From assembly GCA_934202215.1 (NCBI GenBank), contig CAKPXR010000067.1, positions 1 through 6,749 on the forward strand: a stretch of 6,749 nt of DNA, written 5' to 3'. Shown here in pieces: positions 6,318 through 6,749 of this stretch. The DNA comes from an uncultured Veillonella sp. (lineage in GTDB: Bacteria; Bacillota; Negativicutes; Veillonellales; Veillonellaceae). The position numbers were made by a program, and so were the translations under genes. The notes under the pieces are model-generated. The model made no database searches. It was not told where the DNA came from and saw only the letters and a list, made by a program, of their open reading frames with translations. Each line of letters opens with the position of its first letter. Within the stretch, counting starts at the first letter, position 1.

Positions 6318-6382
6318 GCTTTGTTGAGTATTGCCATTTTCGGATATAAAGGAAGCCCCTCGTAGCGTTCTGTAAGCTCGAC
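6313..6382. repeat. Repeat unit A with 9-bp terminal inverted repeats
   Basis: This 70-base unit is bounded by the perfect inverted repeat GTCGAGCTT (6313-6321) and AAGCTCGAC (6374-6382). Its core from 6326 (GAGTATTGCCATTTT, then GGATATAAAGGAAGCC) aligns with units B and C downstream. It has no coding capacity and no obvious flanking target duplication. Length and ends recall a very small palindromic or MITE-like element, but no transposase family could be assigned. Confidence 0.65.
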
Positions 6383-6390
6383 GTTCACCT

Positions 6391-6449
6391 GAGTGAGTTT
6401 TGCCATTTTAAGATAGTAAAAGCCGCCATATGTCTATCCAGCGACTTGC
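6391..6449. repeat. Repeat unit B
   Basis: Second direct copy, beginning GAGTGAGTTTTGCCATTTT, with AAAAGCCGCC in the middle and ending AGCGACTTGC. Its GAGT core starts 69 bases after that of unit A. It shares GAGTGAGTT and the final ten bases exactly or nearly so with unit C. No terminal inverted repeat like that of unit A is evident. Confidence 0.65.
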
Positions 6450-6457
6450 TTTTCCAA

Positions 6458-6517
6458 GAGTGAGTTATGCTATTTCAGGATAAAAAGAAGCCGCATTGTA
6501 TCTTCTAAGCGACTTGC
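6458..6517. repeat. Repeat unit C, which also forms one arm of a terminator
   Basis: Third direct copy: GAGTGAGTTATGC, then AGGATAAAAAGAAGCCGC, ending AGCGACTTGC, 67 bases after unit B. Its GCCGCATTGTATCT segment (6490-6503) pairs with the inverted copy at 6536-6549 to make the symporter terminator. Confidence 0.7.
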
Positions 6518-6549
6518 AAGGGATGGAGCGCAAGGAGATACAATGCGGC
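6482..6549 (-). terminator. Terminator of the DASS symporter gene
   Basis: A perfect 14-bp stem (6536-6549 with 6490-6503) is followed on the minus strand by TTCTTTTTA. The 32-base loop holds an inner CTTGC/GCAAG hairpin. It begins eight bases past the stop codon. The two arms belong to a longer imperfect inverted repeat reaching back into the last codons of the gene. Confidence 0.82.
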
Positions 6550-6584
6550 GGAGCACTTTATCCTAAAAGTGGCATTACGAACTC
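6528..6584. repeat. Inverted repeat unit D overlapping the 3' end of the symporter gene
   Basis: Read on the minus strand, this stretch starts GAGTTCGTAATGCCAC, continues TTTTAGGATAAAG, then CCGCCGCATTGTATCT. It matches units A to C in opposite orientation with a few small indels. It includes the last nine or so codons and the stop of the symporter, so either the repeat contributed the gene end or the gene end was copied to make the repeats. Confidence 0.6.
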
Positions 6585-6749
6585 AATCCATGGAATACCC
6601 ACCACGATAAAGATTGCAAGGTAGATAATCCCAAAGATAGCCCCTAATTTCCAGAATTCAGGCCCTTTGTTGTAGCCACTAGCAAACCAGATTGGGCTGT
6701 GACCAGTACCATATGGTGTAAGGATACCCATAATACCCATTGGTACTAA
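6558..6749 (-). CDS. DASS-family sodium:anion symporter, C-terminal part (5' end outside window)
   Basis: Only the last 63 residues are present; the frame stays open to the window edge. The sequence runs through ILTPYGTGHSPIWFASGY, then GPEFWKLGAIFG, a hydrophobic helix (IIYLAIFIVVG) and the short tail IPWIEFVMPLLG. The TPYGTG-x-x-P-I/V-x-x-x-x-GY motif followed by FWKLG is typical of the C-terminal end of divalent anion:sodium symporters (CitT, tartrate/succinate and dicarboxylate carriers). Such inner-membrane carriers move di- or tricarboxylates such as malate, succinate or citrate, which suits a lactate/dicarboxylate-fermenting organism. The exact substrate cannot be told from the C-terminus. 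The stop codon lies inside the inverted repeat unit D, and the terminator follows at once. Confidence 0.88.
   Translation of the reverse strand, partial: LVPMGIMGILTPYGTGHSPIWFASGYNKGPEFWKLGAIFGIIYLAIFIVVGIPWIEFVMPLLG

Noticed and set aside
6326..6517. CRISPR array
   Set aside because: There are only three diverged copies with core spacing of 67-69 bases, almost entirely filled by the repeats themselves, with no distinct spacers and no cas genes.

Overview
The window comes from an AT-rich, Gram-negative-type Firmicute. The enzyme sequences, the strong AGGAGG-type ribosome binding sites and the A+T-rich intergenic regions best fit a member of the Negativicutes such as Veillonella. This assignment rests on protein resemblance from memory, not on a database search. 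All seven recognisable genes lie on the minus strand, so the window reads from right to left.

Right edge (6749 to about 6240): the C-terminal 63 residues of a DASS-type sodium:anion symporter, then its terminator. Next comes a cluster of three diverged tandem copies of a roughly 57-70 bp repeat. A fourth, inverted copy is formed by the 3' end of the symporter gene itself. The outermost repeat unit supplies part of the promoter of the next gene.

Middle (6239 to 5192): a PACE-family (AceI-like) small multidrug efflux protein, then a six-helix membrane protein that resembles an ECF transporter substrate-binding (S) subunit, closed by a strong 12-bp terminator.

Left two thirds (5186 to 213): homocysteine synthesis. 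A near-consensus sigma-70-type promoter drives a three-gene operon: a cystathionine gamma-synthase/gamma-lyase-type enzyme, a PatB/MalY-type cystathionine beta-lyase and a MetA homoserine acyltransferase. MetA has Glu at position 111, the residue linked to acetyl-CoA use. After a terminator, metY (O-acetylhomoserine sulfhydrylase) follows with its own promoter. Together the genes give O-acetylhomoserine from homoserine (MetA), then homocysteine either through cystathionine (MetB-like plus PatB) or by direct sulfide incorporation (MetY).

Start codons were re-chosen from Shine-Dalgarno placement for four genes (5120, 3976, 2730, 6239). No SAM riboswitch, T-box, RNA gene, CRISPR array or insertion sequence was seen. 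The most unusual parts are the repeat cluster at 6313-6584 and a TATATTGTATAG-like motif that recurs ahead of metY, metA, the metB-like gene and the ECF-like gene. Otherwise the region is ordinary core metabolism.
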